A stretch of DNA of 64,000 nucleotides from Spirochaeta isovalerica. Lineage in GTDB: Bacteria > Spirochaetota > Spirochaetia > DSM-2461. Of the stretch, positions 45,139-53,796 are shown piece after piece (the first letter of the stretch is position 1; every line of letters starts with the position of its first letter). Position numbers and translations under genes: made by a program. The stretch spans positions 62,001-126,000 of the forward strand of contig NZ_JACHGJ010000006.1 in NCBI RefSeq assembly GCF_014207565.1, in the 5' to 3' direction. The notes beneath the pieces are model-generated. The model searched no databases. It saw only the letters and a list, made by a program, of their open reading frames with translations, and was not told the origin of the DNA.

Positions 45139-45942
45139 GTGGAATCTGTCAATATTAAATATGATAAAGAGATGAAAATCAGGCCCTGTATAGATTTGCA
45201 CAACGGTAAAGTCAAACAGATAGTCGGCGGAACCCTGACCGATAGAGATAACAGCGCCAGGGAGAATTTCGTTTCCTCCCGCGGTGCGTCCTATTATGCG
45301 CGTCAATACCGCGACGATAAAATGACCGGGGGACATATCGTAAAACTCGGTCCGGGAAATGATAATGAAGCGGAAAAAGCTCTGAAGATCTGGCCGGAAG
45401 GTATGCAGATCGGTGGGGGGATTACCGGAGATAACTGCCGGCTCTGGATCGACCGCGGAGCGTCCCATGTCATTGTCACGTCCTGGGTCTTCCGCGATGG
45501 CGCAATCGATTTTACCAGACTGGACGAACTTGTTAAGCTTATAGGGAAAAAGCGGCTTGTTCTGGACTTGAGCTGCCGGAAACAAAATGGTAAATATGTT
45601 GTCGTTACAGACCGCTGGCAGAGATATACCGACTTTATCGTAAACAGGAAAAACATCGCTCTTCTCGAATCCTATTGCGATGAGTTTCTGATCCATGCCG
45701 CCGATGTGGAAGGCTTGAGGGGAGGGATAGAAGCCGATCTAGTGTCAGATCTCGGCCGATGGTCTTCCATCCCTGTGACTTATGCCGGAGGAGCCCGCGA
45801 CCTGAATGATGCGGAGAAAGTCAAAGAGCTGGGCAGAGGTCTGGTTGACCTGACAATCGGCAGCGCTCTGGATATTTTCGGAGGTTCCCTGGCCTATAGA
45901 GACGTTGTTCAGTGGAATCGGGAGAATAGAGGTGTATACTAG
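45139..45942 (+). CDS. hisA: HisA, eukaryotic (HIS6)-type ProFAR isomerase
   Basis: The protein isomerises ProFAR to PRFAR in histidine synthesis. It is clearly the eukaryotic form: CIDLHNGKVKQIVGGTL at the start, SYYARQYRDD, IVKLGPGND, QIGGGI, VIVTSWVF, VLDLSCRK, FLIHAADVEGL, VTYAGGA and LDIFGG match yeast and plant HIS6 segment by segment, while bacterial HisA has a different pattern. It is a TIM barrel with the catalytic Asp in CIDL. The start may be GTG 45139 (AAGG 6 nt upstream) or ATG 45172, where the family usually begins but AAAGAG is too close. No other his gene is near. It lies 4 bp before a lipoprotein gene. Confidence 0.93.
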   Translation: MESVNIKYDKEMKIRPCIDLHNGKVKQIVGGTLTDRDNSARENFVSSRGASYYARQYRDDKMTGGHIVKLGPGNDNEAEKALKIWPEGMQIGGGITGDNCRLWIDRGASHVIVTSWVFRDGAIDFTRLDELVKLIGKKRLVLDLSCRKQNGKYVVVTDRWQRYTDFIVNRKNIALLESYCDEFLIHAADVEGLRGGIEADLVSDLGRWSSIPVTYAGGARDLNDAEKVKELGRGLVDLTIGSALDIFGGSLAYRDVVQWNRENRGVY

Positions 45943-45946
45943 AGTT

Positions 45947-46555
45947 ATGAAATATATTCCGGTACTTGCCGTTCTAATATCACTCTCTTCCTGCGTTCTG
46001 ACAGGATCGGGGATCCGGGATATCTCGGGAAAACTGTTCGGAACTGTTCCCGCTAGTGTTAAAGTCGGGTTTTTTCCTCCCGGAAATGATTACGCCTTTA
46101 CCTATGATAAAACCGAAGACGACAGCACAGGCGGCGCCGATAAAGATATGGTTTTCACAAACGCAACAGGTCATGAAAAAGACGGTTCGACCGGAGTTCA
46201 TGTTTTTACACCTGTCGCCGGACTGATCGCCACTCCTTCGGGCGGAGAATTCTCCTTGACTCTTCCCGATGACCCGACGACGATAACATGTCTTATAGCC
46301 TGGGATGATGCAAACGACGATGATCAATTTGATTTAGGATCGGAAGATGCTTATCTACCGGTTATTGAATTAGAGGGGAAAAATCATGTGGTTCATCATT
46401 TTTCCTATATCGAAGTCGTTGAAAATATCACCTATGAAGCGGTTTACAGCACCATGGATCGCGATGATGTCTATTACGATCTTGATTTTTATGAACCCCG
46501 ACAGGACGGTTTTGATGTCATCGGGGCCGATGGTTTTAATTTTTATTTCGATTAA
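45947..46555 (+). CDS. Unknown lipoprotein, about 202 aa
   Basis: The lipobox LSSC marks a lipidated cysteine at about residue 16, with the start set at ATG 45947 so that the signal peptide begins MKYIPVLAVL. An upstream in-frame ATG inside hisA would add 14 residues before this signal. The mature part is acidic and beta-rich (for example DDPTTITCLIAWDDANDDDQFDLG). The DxNxDxxxD-like DANDDDQFD stretch could be a calcium loop, as seen in SdrD/EF-hand-like repeats. No family was recognised. Its last 4 bases overlap the convergent metallophosphoesterase gene. Confidence 0.65.
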   Translation: MKYIPVLAVLISLSSCVLTGSGIRDISGKLFGTVPASVKVGFFPPGNDYAFTYDKTEDDSTGGADKDMVFTNATGHEKDGSTGVHVFTPVAGLIATPSGGEFSLTLPDDPTTITCLIAWDDANDDDQFDLGSEDAYLPVIELEGKNHVVHHFSYIEVVENITYEAVYSTMDRDDVYYDLDFYEPRQDGFDVIGADGFNFYFD

Positions 46556-47433
46556 GGTTCCATAATGACTTTTTCCCAGCTGAGCTTATCCCCATCGACG
46601 AAAACCCGGATAAAAGCATCTTCGCTGAAAGGTTTCTCTAGAGGGGGAGTCGTGACGTACTCCACTCCGTTTAATGTACGGTAGTTCCATACGTGCGTGT
46701 GTCCGGCAAACATGATATCAACTTTATATTTGGAAAAAAGATACATCAGTTTGTAAATCTCTTCAGGATCGGAAAACTGAACAACGGTCAGTATGGGATC
46801 GGCGAAAAACTGGCTGTGGGAGAATACGATCTGATGATCCCAGTGCCCCGATTCTTTTTTGAGTGTTTCCTCGAGCCATTCCATCTGCAAAGCGCCTATC
46901 GTACTGTTTGCCGAATCAAGTGCTATAATAAACATAGAACCGGAATCCGGGGTATCTCTATAACCTATTTCCAGAGAGAACGTGGTCTTTCCGAGTACTT
47001 CTCTATAGTACTTCCATCCTGAATGGTAAGTGTCATGATTACCGATAGTCTGGAACCATGGTTTACCTTTTCCGTCCATGATGGATTTATATGCTTCGAA
47101 CTCTTCCAGAAAACCGTGTTCCGATGAATCTCCGCAATCCAGTATGAACTCATCTTCGTCAACCATGTATTCGTCCAGTACAACTCTCAACTGAGGCAGC
47201 TCAGGATCCTGTCCCTGAATATCTGAAAAAACAATAAATTGATATTTTTTATCTTCACTGTTCAGATCTTTGATCAGTGACGGATCGCTTTCGTAGTCCA
47301 TAGTTTGGCTTTCGATAAATCTTTCATCAGGTGTGGAATAACTGTAAAAGAATCCTCCGAGCAGAGCGATCTGATCACATCCGGTTAATAGAAAAAAAGA
47401 TATAATAAAAACTAATGTTATTCTAATGTGCAT
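46552..47433 (-). CDS. Calcineurin-like metallophosphoesterase lipoprotein
   Basis: A 293-residue lipoprotein with lipobox LLTGC near residue 19. The metal ligands of the calcineurin fold are visible in order: D in FSDIQGQ, D in LDCGDSSEH, N and H in TIGNHDTYH, H in VFSHSQFF and H-x-H in FAGHTHVW. It probably hydrolyses a phosphoester in the periplasm or outside the cell; family members act on nucleotides, phospholipid headgroups or teichoic-like polymers, so the substrate is open. It is co-transcribed with the preceding surface-protein gene, with which it overlaps by 11 bp. Confidence 0.88.
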   Translation of the reverse strand: MHIRITLVFIISFFLLTGCDQIALLGGFFYSYSTPDERFIESQTMDYESDPSLIKDLNSEDKKYQFIVFSDIQGQDPELPQLRVVLDEYMVDEDEFILDCGDSSEHGFLEEFEAYKSIMDGKGKPWFQTIGNHDTYHSGWKYYREVLGKTTFSLEIGYRDTPDSGSMFIIALDSANSTIGALQMEWLEETLKKESGHWDHQIVFSHSQFFADPILTVVQFSDPEEIYKLMYLFSKYKVDIMFAGHTHVWNYRTLNGVEYVTTPPLEKPFSEDAFIRVFVDGDKLSWEKVIMEP

Positions 47434-48100
47434 AACTATATTTTATTCCCAGGTTGCCGTAAAATCCAGATATAAAACTGGTAAAACCGACTTGGCCGGG
47501 ATTCGTAACTCCCAGCCCGATCAACAGGTTAAAAGAATCAAAAAACATTATTTCACTATCCAGATTGTGACTCATATCCGTTATATTGCTGGAGTAGAAA
47601 TGATCGAAGTTCTTAATCGTATAGGATAACTTGAATTTCTCTCTATCGAAAAATTTAATTTTGAGGTTGTAGAGCGTGCTGACTGTAAAGCTCTCATCCA
47701 TTCCGCCGAGAAATCGCATGCCCAAACCGGCTTCTACGTCGACAAATCTTGTTATGAATTTGATCGTCGGGTAGATGGAGTTTTCGGTAATTTCATACTC
47801 GGTGAACTCTCTACCCAGGAATGTGATGCTGTATTCGAGGAAATGAGGAAAACCGTTTACACTGGCCCTGAGAAAGTACCGTTCCGGCAATGTATGAAAA
47901 GCTGTGGAAAATCCACCATAAATTGAGAAATGATCTGAATAACTGTAATGTCCTTCAAAAAACAGTTCGTTGGTGATTCCATTAATGTAATTATAATCAA
48001 ATCTGTAAAATGAACTTAAAAAATCATTTGAACTATCAGACCAGGCATTTGCTGAACAATACAGGAAAACAAGGCTTATGATGATTCTTTTTATATGCAT
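47423..48100 (-). CDS. Exported protein, probable outer-membrane beta-barrel, 225 aa
   Basis: The start was set at ATG 48100 so that the product begins with a signal peptide (MHIKRIIISLVFLY..ANA). The longer frame from 48157 would place a charged stretch before the signal. The mature part has regular amphipathic strands with many aromatic residues (FEGHYSYSDHFSIYGGF, YTIKNFDHFYSS) and ends in GNLGIKYSYAH, as in 8-10-strand barrels. No family was recognised. It is followed by the phosphoesterase lipoprotein in the same operon (11-bp overlap), which points to a shared role at the cell envelope. Confidence 0.65.
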   Translation of the reverse strand: MHIKRIIISLVFLYCSANAWSDSSNDFLSSFYRFDYNYINGITNELFFEGHYSYSDHFSIYGGFSTAFHTLPERYFLRASVNGFPHFLEYSITFLGREFTEYEITENSIYPTIKFITRFVDVEAGLGMRFLGGMDESFTVSTLYNLKIKFFDREKFKLSYTIKNFDHFYSSNITDMSHNLDSEIMFFDSFNLLIGLGVTNPGQVGFTSFISGFYGNLGIKYSYAH

Positions 48101-48661
48101 TGGCAACTCTATATTAGTGTTTTTATCAAAAAGGATTGATCTTATTATATTTAACATATTCTTAAATCATATTTAATATTCGGATGCAGAGATTTTAACA
48201 AATACTTAATTCCATTTTAATCATCCAGTTATGAAAGCGAAATGCGTATATATGTACTGCTAAAAATACGAAAAAGATTTAATAAGTCCTTCTAAAGACT
48301 TCTTTGCCTGATACAGGAGGGATATTTCTAATAATAAGAAGTCCAGTATTTTCCTTTATCCAATGTTTTATTGAATATAGTGAGAAGGATTTTTCCATTT
48401 TTACCTGTAATTTTCACTTATTGTGTTGTCTATGGTACTTTTTGCCTGAATATGGTCTAACCCCTCTGTAGTGCTGTTTAAGCTCTGCAAAAACAGCATG
48501 GAAAATATATATTTTTTTTTACATATAGTTTTTTTACGAAAATTATTAATTAAATGCGATTATTTTACATATCGCGATTTTATAGATAGAAACAATACAG
48601 AATTCTTAAAAAATCACTCGGATTTCAGCTCTACGAAAACGTCATCATATTGACAAAAACA
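48101..48661. other. Long A+T-rich intergenic region upstream of livJ
   Basis: No supportable gene: a 60-codon plus-strand frame at 48471 lacks a ribosome site and is made of low-complexity Leu/Phe/Asn codons. An 8-bp hairpin TGCTGTTT/AAACAGCA (48472-48479 with 48491-48498) is followed 13 nt later by nine T (48512-48520). It could be part of a terminator-like or leader structure, but the distance is too long for a standard terminator. Confidence 0.4.
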
Positions 48662-48690
48662 TTGACACAATAGTTTATCAATACTATAAG
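48662..48690 (+). promoter_or_regulatory. Strong sigma-70 promoter of the liv operon
   Basis: A perfect TTGACA (48662-48667) is followed after 17 bp by TATAAG (48685-48690). Another TTGACA sits 12 bp upstream (48650). The livJ start codon is 52 bp downstream, with an AAGGAG ribosome site. Confidence 0.75.
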
Positions 48691-48742
48691 AAGTAAAGTA
48701 TTTATTTAGTTTTCTATTTAAATGAATAATAAGGAGAGAAAT

Positions 48743-49873
48743 ATGAAAAGAACTTCCAAGCTTTTCGCAATTGCTGTTACACTTTTCGTTGCAGCTGCTT
48801 TCACCCTTTCTGCAAACGGACAGGGCGATGGTGAAACTATTAAAATCGGTGTAGCCGGACCTCATTCGGGAGACCTGGCATCATACGGAATCCCCACTGT
48901 CAAAGCTGCAGAGCTTGTTGCTGAAAAAGTAAACGCCGCCGGTGGAATTGATGGCAGAATGATTGAACTTGTCATTGAAGACGATGTCTGTAAGCCCGAA
49001 GTGGCTGCCAATACAGCTGCAAAACTTGTCGGTGATGGAGTCGTTGCCGTAATCGGTCACATCTGTTCCGGAGCTACTAAATCTGCTATGGGAACATACC
49101 TGGATTCCGAGCTTCTCGCTATCTCTCCCTCAGCGACTAATCCTCCTCTGACTCAGAGTGGAGATTACCCCAACTTCTTCAGAACAATTGCTCCCGACGA
49201 TGCTCAGGCTGCGGTTGAAGTTGCCTTTGCTTATAAAATGGGATACAAGAAAATCGCTGTTCTTCACGACAAGGGAGACTACGGAAAAGGTTTCGCGGAA
49301 TTCTGTAAAGCTATTCTTGAAGCAGATGGAAAAGCTGAAGTCGTTCTTTACGAAGGTATTACACCCGGCGCTGTAGACTACACAGCTGTTATCAACAAAA
49401 TCGCTTCTTCCGGTGCTGAAGCCGTTATCTTCGGTGGATATCATCCCGAAGCATCCAAACTCATCACTCAGATGAAGAAAAAAGATATGGATATCGCTTT
49501 TCTTTCCGATGACGGTGTAAAAGACGATACATTCATTAAAGTTGCCGGTGAGTATGCTGAAGGCGTATATGCCACCGGACCTATCGATACATCCAGCAAC
49601 CCCATGGCTATTGAAGCTGTTAAAGCACACCAGGATAAATACGGTGAAGATCCCGGTGCGTTCTTCATCAATGCCTATGCTGCCATGCTCGCTCTTGTAA
49701 ACGCTATCGATGTTGCTGATTCAACAGAATACGCGGATCTTACAAACGCTCTCAGAAGCAACTATGTGGACACTCCTCTCGGAAGCATCAGCTTTGACGA
49801 GAAAGGTGACGCTATCGGTGTAGGTTTCGCTGTATACCAGGTTCAGAACGGCCAGTACGTAGAACTCAAGTAA
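48743..49873 (+). CDS. livJ: Branched-chain amino-acid ABC transporter binding protein LivJ/LivK
   Basis: A 376-residue periplasmic binding protein. The start at 48743 follows AAGGAG by 8 nt; an in-frame ATG 21 bp upstream is not preceded by a ribosome site. The signal peptide ends at SANG or just before it, and the mature part starts with IKIGVAGPHSGDLASYG, the type-I fold signature of Leu/Ile/Val receptors. INAYAAMLALVNAI near the end fits the family. It feeds the LivHMGF importer encoded downstream. Codon use is strongly biased, as in oppA, indicating high expression. A hairpin separates it from livH. Confidence 0.95.
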   Translation: MKRTSKLFAIAVTLFVAAAFTLSANGQGDGETIKIGVAGPHSGDLASYGIPTVKAAELVAEKVNAAGGIDGRMIELVIEDDVCKPEVAANTAAKLVGDGVVAVIGHICSGATKSAMGTYLDSELLAISPSATNPPLTQSGDYPNFFRTIAPDDAQAAVEVAFAYKMGYKKIAVLHDKGDYGKGFAEFCKAILEADGKAEVVLYEGITPGAVDYTAVINKIASSGAEAVIFGGYHPEASKLITQMKKKDMDIAFLSDDGVKDDTFIKVAGEYAEGVYATGPIDTSSNPMAIEAVKAHQDKYGEDPGAFFINAYAAMLALVNAIDVADSTEYADLTNALRSNYVDTPLGSISFDEKGDAIGVGFAVYQVQNGQYVELK

Positions 49874-49899
49874 TCACATAAAACTTACATCAAGAATAG

Positions 49900-49924
49900 G
49901 ATTGCCCCGGTTAAAGGGGCAATC
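49900..49924 (+). terminator. Intercistronic hairpin between livJ and livH
   Basis: A perfect 9-bp stem GATTGCCCC/GGGGCAATC (49900-49908 with 49916-49924) with a 7-nt loop, followed by CCTTTCAATTT. Without a clean T run it is probably a partial terminator or an mRNA stabiliser that keeps livJ levels above the permease genes. Confidence 0.65.
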
Positions 49925-49963
49925 CCTTTCAATTTACAGAGGTAAAAAGGTAATTAGAAAAAT

Positions 49964-50872
49964 ATGGAATTAGATTTTTTCTTTCAATTGCTGATGAGCG
50001 GGCTTACCCGCGGCAGTATCTACGCACTTATTGCACTCGGTTACACAATGGTTTACGGAATCGTCAAACTGATCAATTTCGCCCACGGCGAAATATATAT
50101 GATCGGTGCTTTTACCGCACTCATTGTCAGCGGCGTTCTCTCCATGTATGGAATGAACCCTGTTTTCATTTTTCTGATCGCCATTACGGCGGCGATTATT
50201 TATTCGGCTGCTTACGGAGTCACTCTCGAAAAAATCGCTTATGCGCCTTTGAGAAAAGCTCCCAGACTTTCAGCTCTGATCAGTGCCATAGGTATGTCGA
50301 TGTTCCTGCAGAATTATGTGCTGCTCGCCCAGACATCGGACTTTCTTCCCTTTCCGGAGCTTCTCCCGGAATTCGGATTTCTCGATTCAGTTAAATCCAT
50401 AATCAGCACAAACCAGTTTCTCATTCTGGTAACGACAGCTGTCGTTATGGTGCTTCTGACGCTTTTTATTAAGTTTTCCAGAACCGGTAAAGCTATGAGA
50501 GCGACCTCCCAGGACAGGGATATGGCGCAGCTTGTCGGTATAAATATCAATAAGGTTATTTCCATTACGTTTGTAATTGGTTCGTCTCTGGCCGCTATCG
50601 GCGGCGTGCTTATCAGTTCCCATATCGGGCAGATTAACTTCTATATCGGCTTTATCGCCGGGATCAAAGCTTTCGTCGCTGCGGTTCTCGGCGGTATCGG
50701 AAGCATTCCCGGCGCTGTTCTCGGAAGCTTTGTTCTCGGAATCACCGAGAGCTTCGGTACGGGATATATTTCCAGTGACTACGAAGATGCTTTTGCCTTC
50801 GTTATCCTTATTGTTATTCTGATCTTTAAACCCTCCGGTCTTCTGGGGCGGAAAGTCTCGGAAAAAGTATAA
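49964..50872 (+). CDS. livH: Branched-chain amino-acid ABC permease LivH
   Basis: A 302-residue permease of about eight helices. The N-terminus GLTRGSIYALIALGYTMVYGIVKLINFAHGE is the clear LivH signature (the ING/NFAHGE segment is strictly conserved). GIGSIPGAVLGSFVLGITE and IFKPSGLLGRK end the protein in family style. Together with LivM it forms the channel for Leu, Ile and Val. It starts at ATG 49964, 90 bp after livJ and beyond the hairpin. livM follows 15 bp behind. Confidence 0.95.
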   Translation: MELDFFFQLLMSGLTRGSIYALIALGYTMVYGIVKLINFAHGEIYMIGAFTALIVSGVLSMYGMNPVFIFLIAITAAIIYSAAYGVTLEKIAYAPLRKAPRLSALISAIGMSMFLQNYVLLAQTSDFLPFPELLPEFGFLDSVKSIISTNQFLILVTTAVVMVLLTLFIKFSRTGKAMRATSQDRDMAQLVGININKVISITFVIGSSLAAIGGVLISSHIGQINFYIGFIAGIKAFVAAVLGGIGSIPGAVLGSFVLGITESFGTGYISSDYEDAFAFVILIVILIFKPSGLLGRKVSEKV

Positions 50873-50887
50873 GGAGGAAAGGCTAAA

Positions 50888-52096
50888 ATGTTTAAATTAA
50901 ACGAAATCAAAAAATCCTTTTTAACCTCGATATGGTTTATGTTTCTTACCTTTCCCATCATGGTTATCAAAGTCAATACGATTACCGATACCGTTGAGTG
51001 GAGATGGAAAAATCTTGCTTATGTCGGGATCGGTGCATTTATTCTCTCATTCGTCTGGAGATGGGCGCTTGATCGAAGGGCTAAAGGCGGAAAAGCCAAA
51101 AAAGATAAAACCGGTTTTAACGACACCATCCTGTCAAGAACCAGTCAGTTGAAGCTTCCCGCAATAATAGGGCTCGGCCTTCTCGTTGTTTTTCTGCCGT
51201 TTTTCTCCGGTATGTATACGACCAGCATTGTCACCACCGCTCTAATGTATGTCATACTCGGTTTGGGACTGAACGTAGTAGTCGGACTGGGAGGTCTGCT
51301 CCATCTGGGATATGCGGCCTTCTATGCCGTCGGTGCTTATACATACGCCCTGCTTCACTATCATTTCGGTATCAGTTTCTGGGTGGCTCTGCCTCTCGGC
51401 GCTCTATTCAGCGCTGTTCTCGGACTGCTCATCGGGTTCCCCGTTCTCAGACTACGGGGAGATTATCTGGCTATCGTGACACTGGCTTTTGGAGAAATTA
51501 CAAGGCTTGTTCTCGAAAACTGGAACGATTTTTCCTTCGGCCCGAGCGGGATTGCCAATATAGCGAGACCGGGAATCGCCGGTGTTAAAATGAAGCTTCC
51601 CCAGGCTACTATCTTTATTTATTTCATAGCCATCGCCATGGTCATCCTTACCATCTTCATTGTTAACAGGTTGGAAAATTCCAGAGTGGGAAGGGCATGG
51701 GAAGCCATGCGCGAAGATGAAATCGCCTCGCAGTCCATGGGTATCGATATCACTAAAACCAAGCTGCTGGCTTTCTCCATCGGTGCTGTCTGGGCCGGAT
51801 TCGTCGGCGTCCTTTTCGCGGCGAAAACTACCTTTATCAATCCTGCCAGCTTCACGGTCTGGGAGTCCATCACTGTTCTCTGTGTCGTCGTCATCGGCGG
51901 AATGGGGTCTATTCCCGGAGTTATCGTTGGAGCACTGGTCTTCACCCTTCTTCCTGAACTTCTCAGGTCGGTCTCTGAATACAGAATGCTCGTATTCGGT
52001 ATCGCTCTTGTTATCATGATGATCTTCCGCCCGGGCGGATTGATTCAGAAAACAAGAAAATCCTACAAATTTAAAGAAGAGGGAGATGGTAAATAA
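50888..52096 (+). CDS. livM: Branched-chain amino-acid ABC permease LivM
   Basis: A 402-residue permease. The first about 85 residues hold two helices and a basic linker (RRAKGGKAKKDK), comparable with the N-terminal extension of E. coli LivM. The core starts at about residue 90 and includes GLGLNVVVGLGGLLHLGYAAFYAVGAY, a LivM signature, and LRGDYLAIVTLAFGEITRLV. GGMGSIPGVIVGALVF and MMIFRPGGLI close it. The stop codon shares one base with the livG start (TAATG). Confidence 0.95.
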   Translation: MFKLNEIKKSFLTSIWFMFLTFPIMVIKVNTITDTVEWRWKNLAYVGIGAFILSFVWRWALDRRAKGGKAKKDKTGFNDTILSRTSQLKLPAIIGLGLLVVFLPFFSGMYTTSIVTTALMYVILGLGLNVVVGLGGLLHLGYAAFYAVGAYTYALLHYHFGISFWVALPLGALFSAVLGLLIGFPVLRLRGDYLAIVTLAFGEITRLVLENWNDFSFGPSGIANIARPGIAGVKMKLPQATIFIYFIAIAMVILTIFIVNRLENSRVGRAWEAMREDEIASQSMGIDITKTKLLAFSIGAVWAGFVGVLFAAKTTFINPASFTVWESITVLCVVVIGGMGSIPGVIVGALVFTLLPELLRSVSEYRMLVFGIALVIMMIFRPGGLIQKTRKSYKFKEEGDGK

Positions 52097-52887
52097 TGGC
52101 GCCTATACTAGAAGTAGATAATCTTTCCATGGTCTTCGGCGGCCTCCGGGCTGTCGACTCTTTGAGCATGAAAATAAACGAAGGTGAAATCGTCGCTCTG
52201 ATCGGACCCAACGGAGCCGGGAAAACAACATTTTTCAACTGCGTAACCGGCGTTTACGTGCCGACCGAAGGTGATGTTTACGTCCAGGCTCCCGGAGCTT
52301 CTGAAAGAAAAAGCATCAAAGGTCTGAAGCCCCATAAGATAACCGAAGGCGGTCTGGCCAGAACTTTTCAGAACATCCGTCTTTTCAGCAATATGTCTGT
52401 ACTGGAAAATGTCATGATCGGACATCATCACAGATTGAATTCAGAGGTTTTCGGAGCTGTGTTCCGCGATAAGAAAACCCGTGAGGAAGAAGAGAAGGTT
52501 GTTCATGATTCCTATGAAATCCTCAAAAAAATCGGCCTGGAAAAACATGTGAACGATCTGGCCAAGAATCTTCCTTATGGAGCTCAGAGACGACTCGAGA
52601 TCGCAAGGGCCATGGGGACCGACCCCTTTCTGCTCCTTCTCGATGAGCCGGCAGCTGGAATGAACCCTCATGAAACGAAAGATCTGGTCGATCTGATTCT
52701 GAGGATCCGGGATGATGAAAAAATATCGGTTCTTCTGATCGAACACGATATGAGCCTTGTTATGAATCTTTCTGAAAGAATTTACGTCGTAGACTACGGG
52801 AAGCTGATTGCCACCGGATCTCCACAGGAGATCAAGACTAACAAAGAAGTTATCAAGGCTTATCTGGGAGAAGAAGTAGATGCTTAA
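52096..52887 (+). CDS. livG: Branched-chain amino-acid ABC ATPase LivG
   Basis: A 263-residue ATPase. Walker A GPNGAGKTTFFN near residues 36-47, the Q-loop in LARTFQNIRLF, signature ypYGAQRRLEIARA near 157-170 (LPYGAQRR replaces the usual LSGGQ, a known LivG variation) and Walker B LLLLDEPAAGMNP. The switch histidine is in LLIEHDM. It overlaps livM by 1 bp and livF by 8 bp. It pairs with LivF to power import. Confidence 0.95.
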   Translation: MAPILEVDNLSMVFGGLRAVDSLSMKINEGEIVALIGPNGAGKTTFFNCVTGVYVPTEGDVYVQAPGASERKSIKGLKPHKITEGGLARTFQNIRLFSNMSVLENVMIGHHHRLNSEVFGAVFRDKKTREEEEKVVHDSYEILKKIGLEKHVNDLAKNLPYGAQRRLEIARAMGTDPFLLLLDEPAAGMNPHETKDLVDLILRIRDDEKISVLLIEHDMSLVMNLSERIYVVDYGKLIATGSPQEIKTNKEVIKAYLGEEVDA

Positions 52888-53587
52888 AATTAAAAATATT
52901 GAAACTTTTTACGGCAATATCCAGGCTCTTAAAGATATTTCCATAGATGTGAAAGAAGGGGAGATCATTACGTTGATCGGAGCGAACGGAGCGGGAAAAT
53001 CCACGACTCTCATGTCCCTTTCCGGCGTTGTACCCGTGCGTTCCGGTTCGATTGAATTCCTCGGTAAAGATATCACCAACAAGAATCCTGACGAAATTGT
53101 AGCCATGGGTGTTTCCCAGGTTCCTGAAGGAAGAAGAATCTTTCCTCTCCTCACAGTCCAGGAAAATCTCGATATGGGATCCTTCCTGAGAAAGGATAAA
53201 GCGGAAATCAAAAAAGATCTGGAATATATGTTCGAGTTATTCCCCAGACTGGCGGAAAGAAGAACTCAGCAGGGAGGAACATTGAGCGGTGGTGAGCAGC
53301 AGATGCTGGCCATTTCCCGGGCTCTGATGGCCCGTCCGAAACTGCTTCTTCTCGATGAGCCTTCTCTTGGACTGGCTCCGATTTTCGTACAGCAGATTTT
53401 CGATATCATCACCAGGGTTAACAAAGAAAACAACACGACTGTATTCCTTGTCGAGCAGAACGCCTATATGGCTCTGAAAATCGCACACCGCGGTTATGTT
53501 CTGGAAAATGGAAGAATTACCATGACCAATGAAGCTTCAGTTCTTCTCAATGATGAAGATGTAAAAAAAGCGTATCTTGGAATATAA
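52880..53587 (+). CDS. livF: Branched-chain amino-acid ABC ATPase LivF
   Basis: A 235-residue ATPase, the normal LivF length. Walker A GANGAGKST near 35-43, the Q-loop in GVSQVPEGRRIFP, signature TLSGGEQQMLAISRAL near 136 and Walker B LLLLDEPSLGLAP. The switch residue is Gln in FLVEQNAYMAL, as is usual in LivF. It starts within livG and is the last gene of the operon, ahead of a terminator. Confidence 0.95.
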   Translation: MLKIKNIETFYGNIQALKDISIDVKEGEIITLIGANGAGKSTTLMSLSGVVPVRSGSIEFLGKDITNKNPDEIVAMGVSQVPEGRRIFPLLTVQENLDMGSFLRKDKAEIKKDLEYMFELFPRLAERRTQQGGTLSGGEQQMLAISRALMARPKLLLLDEPSLGLAPIFVQQIFDIITRVNKENNTTVFLVEQNAYMALKIAHRGYVLENGRITMTNEASVLLNDEDVKKAYLGI

Positions 53588-53619
53588 GCAGCGGGCTTCC
53601 GCCCTTTGCTTTTTTGTCG

Positions 53620-53648
53620 CCGCGGAGTAAATCTTCGCGGTTTTTTTT
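53620..53648 (+). terminator. Rho-independent terminator of the liv operon
   Basis: CCGCG (53620-53624) pairs with CGCGG (53636-53640), and GA/TC-type pairs may extend the stem inward. Eight T follow directly. A weaker GGGC/GCCC hairpin with TTTGCTTTTTT lies just upstream at about 53593-53616 and may form a double terminator. Confidence 0.82.
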
Positions 53649-53796
53649 ATCCCGCAATGCTTCATCTATATACCAGATCCTGCCTTTATAAATCAACTTA
53701 ATTAATAAATAAGAGCCGGTTCAGATGATTTCTTTGAGTTAAACCTGTTTCTTTCAGATCACAAAGACGCATGGGTTAAAGACATGCCTTTTTATG

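Noticed and set aside
48471-48653. 60-codon plus-strand frame in the livJ upstream region
   Set aside because: Low-complexity A+T codons, no ribosome site and overlap with the livJ promoter.
52561-52600. Non-canonical ABC signature in LivG (YGAQRR in place of SGGQ)
   Set aside because: This variation is normal for LivG proteins and does not indicate inactivation.
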